Source: Sycon ciliatum
Taxonomy: Eukaryota; Porifera; Calcarea; Leucosolenida; Sycettidae
Reading direction: 5' to 3'
DNA: 64,000 bases
NCBI RefSeq assembly: GCF_964019385.1
Contig: NC_088654.1
Coordinates: 19,267,543 to 19,331,542, forward strand
Below, in pieces: positions 62,901 to 64,000 of the stretch. Each line of letters opens with the position of its first letter. Position 1 is the stretch's first letter. Position numbers and translations under genes: made by a program. Below the pieces are notes generated by a model. The model ran no database searches. It was not told the origin of the DNA and worked only from the letters and a program-made list of their open reading frames with translations.

Positions 62901-64000
62901 TCAGCTCACACACATGTACATTGTACATGTACATGTGTGTGCAATAAGCTGGGCCGCAAGTCACACAATCATCATGCCTCCTGTGTTTGGACCACAAGCA
63001 TGGCAGAGGGGATACACTCATGTAATCTGCTATTCATGGACATGTTAATGTATTGTATTTGTATTTATTTAAAAGGATTCTCCAAAAGCAAATGGATGCT
63101 TATCACGGAAGTCTCCCACATAAATATCGCAAGAAAAATGGGGAAATGGGGAGAGGAGAGTGGAAGATGAAGCATGGGAAGAAGGGAAACAAGTACCTAA
63201 ATATCGAGGTATAAAAGCAGGAAAGAAATCGACGAGGGAAGAAATCACCTCTGCAGATAATAGCGGGACATTTAGATGAAAAAAAACCCAGCAAGGATTA
63301 AGGATTAATTTCAAGGAAAAAAAATTCTCAAACGGAAAAGTTCGGAATTCCAGTCAGAGAATATCTATGCTGAGAGTAATGAGCCTTTAGAGCAATGCGA
63401 AAATTGACAGAGGACTGAACGCAGCGGATGTGTTCTGGAAGTTTGTTCCATTCCACAGATAAACTGAAGAGAGGGGATTTAAGGAAATGGGCGCCAGAAC
63501 GAGGTAAAACTATAGAGGACGGGTGATGACAACTAAGGGATACATTGAATTTGAAACGAATTAGCAAAGACGGAAACTGGTAAAACACATGATGAAAATA
63601 CAGCAAATGTACATGAACAGTGCCGCGTCGCTTCACTGTACACAATTATGTACAAATGCAATGCACGTACACTGTTTTTTTTTGGATGGCTTTTTTATTT
63701 TTTTCGCCCTCCCTCATTGATTTCATCGGATAAGGTGACGCGAAACATAGAAAAAAACGGCGTGGCCTAACGTAAAGAACATCTGTTCTGCCCTACGTCA
63801 CGTAGAGAAATGTGTGAGCGAGGTTTTTCTTTCTTTTCTTATCCTCTTTCGCAGGCACGTCGGACATGTGTCTCAACAAGTTGACGTACATTGTCGGTGC
63901 AGTGTCCTTGGCGGTTGGGTTGCTAGCAATGGCGATGTTCTGCTCTTGCAAGGCTAATCTGAACAAGCGGCGACAGCACAAGCTCCTCACCAACACCACC
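53799..64000 (+). CDS. Mucin-like type-I membrane protein, arm 2 copy (3' end off window)
   Basis: Join 53799-53934, 61825-62253, 63855-64000+. Exon 1 encodes MSPDSPTATTCRRQ, then a hydrophobic LTVVYVLMLISYLHTASA that reads as a signal peptide, ending in phase 1 at GTAAGA. Exon 2 (429 nt, acceptor TGTGTAG) keeps phase and encodes the Ser/Thr-rich ectodomain. Exon 3 starts CTSDMCLNKL and the membrane helix, and runs off the window. Arm 1 shows the rest, so the full protein should be about 416 aa. Exon 2 differs from arm 1 at a few residues (GGG/AGG, GMST/GTST, HLAT/HVAT, GDAG/GDSG), so both copies still look coding. Intron 1 (7.9 kb) hosts the LINE. The link of exon 1 to exon 2 is inference from phase and signal-peptide logic. 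Confidence 0.7.
55313..55360 (+). ncRNA. Hammerhead-like ribozyme, second family, arm 2
   Basis: GCTGTA 55313-55318; CTGATGA 55319-55325; stem II GGC 55326-55328 with GCC 55336-55338; GAAG 55339-55342; stem III CAGC 55343-55346, loop TT, GCTG 55349-55352; TC 55353-55354; TACAGC 55355-55360. One loop base differs from arm 1. G at 55342 replaces the usual A, so activity may be reduced. Confidence 0.65.
56421..57434 (+). CDS. LINE ORF1 protein
   Basis: 337 aa. Residues 1-50 (LALLTFEELRHLAKQHPIDG, SKSRVDLVVSLRQAG) resemble a SAP-like helix pair. A coiled coil follows at about 65-115 (LVCVVIELREQLEQAKHDNA, LRDEVSSLKLEVLELR), then a Ser/Thr-rich linker and a C-terminal domain from about 240 (KAIFYVGNVHMGCSADSIKD to FGTAYARVTFPAS) with RRM-like strand pattern. 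This coiled-coil plus RNA-binding layout is common for LINE ORF1 chaperones that package the RNA. The stop overlaps ORF2's start by 4 bases (ATGA at 57431). Confidence 0.85.
   Translation: MALNMDIDLALLTFEELRHLAKQHPIDGAESKSRVDLVVSLRQAGVGVTPIKANEVSTSSSLKSLNELVCVVIELREQLEQAKHDNAIVSSLRDEVSSLKLEVLELRNFTTGALSQTANDTHNRRTSANEVTVEPSLYETDTSITTAPQSQHTSTSQHARSSSNDRTTGMHSQPRAASQSSDTTRTAPRPAGNGHVTTDSSSRNKSDGQSSWVDVVRRRVTSRYVKPMPTVETNPVVLTGVEKVDKAIFYVGNVHMGCSADSIKDWCQERAVDVLNCTILESRTFGTAYARVTFPASATEKVLGDGFWPATIQHTVRKWRFADSNTNKPGKTSTSSE
57431..60400 (+). CDS. LINE ORF2: endonuclease and reverse transcriptase
   Basis: 989 aa. Apurinic-type endonuclease (about 15-240): ITIVTINCRSVSNKI, CLTETWL, YGGVAILVRDG, GDYNAHNSDWW and ASDHSQV hold the catalytic Asn, Glu, Asp and His. 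RT (about 500-780): YKSKGSKSQASNYRPISLLS, FFDLAKAFDTVW (motif A Asp), VPQGSILGPLLFLLYINDLP, and the FADD active site (LFADDTALIQF). The C-terminal thumb and tail end VKCHATL. No RNase H domain. It nicks target DNA and primes reverse transcription there. Uninterrupted frame, so potentially active. Confidence 0.95.
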   Translation: MMASAPLSAQAFPYFPKTQHNITIVTINCRSVSNKIPELHALCRSNTPTILCLTETWLCPIHMLSVPGYTCFRRDRPIPANQRAQFRGYGGVAILVRDGTFLHAAQRSDLDSPQCENIWVELGLPADLGANPILIGCQYRPPSQSLPELTSFCDMMTDTLRAVDLSSVDIFLTGDYNAHNSDWWSGDATSRAGKELSHIFSSFGLSQLVDFPTHTSPNGTLSCLDLLATNRPQSVFSVDDAAPLGASDHSQVVTTLFYRTVTRMPTKEVPCYPARSSPATPYNFAQVPPSVWVAVNMYLSSLNWYDLMDTPDVDDALARFSSSLNDAFSHYLSPYRKISSSTQRAVSRKYPPWVNRDLVLAIKLKYELYSRYRKFPTPANQSAFKVQRNRVRNLSRSLHRDYLASIQASMASGNLNMYQFVRSQRNRQQDRGLPHLIDEGGHPVSGSFDKATVLNQQFASVAVPDDPSLSLPALRAHSQLLETFVQIITTTADVRKAIARLKSRRSPGLDTITNDVLKKLAPSISYPLCRIFNVSFSTGKFPAAWKLAKVVPVYKSKGSKSQASNYRPISLLSCVSKLCERLFFDKLYAHVSPALAPVQSGFQRGDSTTMQLTRLVQDIVALRHDHQHVGMCFFDLAKAFDTVWFRGLLAKLSAMYNVSGASLAWITDYLTDRTQSVSVEGVLSDPLPVKSGVPQGSILGPLLFLLYINDLPDCIDGLSLFADDTALIQFDADIANLCTKLQTGINVVHEWMLSWRLKPNILKTEIVFHPQIDHPPTFTLPGLDSAINITIVDTHRHLGVVFDSQLSWNSHVDFVCNKVSKSVGCLMSHCSHLSPECIRLFYKCYLLPIFLYGATAWHSLLSKSAVQTLEIHHKRVLKIIFRKPTLFPSTDLYSLASTSPISILSQRQSCVLVHRIKLNIVPEHLTKYNWFTFARDTRNGIVLPRALSTMFTKSPIFSAYSYWLKLPMEMKTISNIRQFIDHVKCHATL
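60640..60924 (+). pseudogene. LINE 3' end with (AAAT)n tail, arm 2
   Basis: Mirror of 41349-41650. Older insertion shared by both arms; the full-length LINE landed next to it. Confidence 0.6.
61825..62253 (+). CDS. Membrane protein exon 2, arm 2
   Basis: 429 nt, same length and phase as arm 1 exon 2. The TWGTST-type repeat region spans about 61965-62030. Confidence 0.75.
63036..63620 (-). pseudogene. 5'-truncated LINE, arm 2 only
   Basis: About 590 bp absent from arm 1, where GCTATTC continues directly to the GTACATGAACAGTG side. Minus strand encodes RSGAHFLKSPLFSLSVEWNK then LPEHIRCVQSSVNFRIALK, a LINE C-terminus. Borders approximate; the clade is not the one of the full-length LINE. Confidence 0.7.
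63855..64000 (+). CDS. Membrane protein exon 3, arm 2 (partial)
   Basis: Starts after TTTCGCAG; the membrane helix is at about 63885-63950. Identical in layout to arm 1 (38977-38832) and cut by the window end. Confidence 0.8.

Larger units (their letters stand above)
54183..64000 (+). repeat. Inverted duplication, arm 2
   Basis: Mirror of 43800-38832. It is longer by the LINE (56325-60621) and the truncated LINE (about 63036-63620). Continues off the right edge. Confidence 0.95.

Overview
This window is eukaryotic and looks like an invertebrate animal genome. Coding exons are short, separated by long introns, and bounded by GT/AG splice sites. The non-coding DNA is full of CA/TG and GA microsatellites, minisatellites, MITEs, LINE remnants, a Harbinger element, a Ty3-like LTR element and hammerhead-ribozyme-bearing repeats. 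An early-branching marine invertebrate such as a sponge is a guess; nothing here fixes the taxon.

Layout. From 34082 down to 8120 (minus strand) lie ten exons of formimidoyltransferase-cyclodeaminase (FTCD, histidine/folate catabolism). They join in frame into 423 codons, and the last part of the gene lies off the left edge. Its introns hold most of the repeats. Intron 10 carries a decayed Harbinger transposon (2878-7501) inserted into a 17-bp minisatellite. Introns 3, 5, 7 and 8 hold minisatellites and MITEs. The 11.6-kb intron 1 holds a young LTR retrotransposon (25454-31037) with two LTRs that I read as identical, and a retrozyme-like element (31739-33861) with three complete hammerhead ribozymes. 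Upstream of FTCD are a foldback element, a hAT-type MITE and a zinc-finger gene fragment (about 36.6-37.1 kb).

From 38.3 kb to the right edge, the window is dominated by an inverted duplication: 38832-43800 matches 64000-54183 in reverse. A 200-base N gap lies next to the inner end of arm 1. Each arm carries a small type-I membrane protein with a mucin-like Ser/Thr-rich ectodomain, one membrane helix, and a tail with YETL, YVEM and YMNV motifs. Arm 2 also carries an apparently intact 4.3-kb LINE (56325-60621) and a truncated LINE. Both are absent from arm 1, which therefore gives clean empty sites. The arms may be a real palindrome or two haplotypes joined wrongly at the gap. Between the arms are a 4-kb foldback element and several TA-flanked MITEs.

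The most unusual content is the set of self-cleaving RNA motifs. The 31739-33861 element has tandem units with an 851-nt period, each with a type-I hammerhead whose stem III is a self-complementary CAGCTG. There is also an inverted 872-nt copy, and 13-bp target-site repeats flank the whole element. A 32-bp stub of the same family, with its own 12-bp target-site duplication, sits at 11429-11460. A second, unrelated hammerhead fold is present in both inverted arms.
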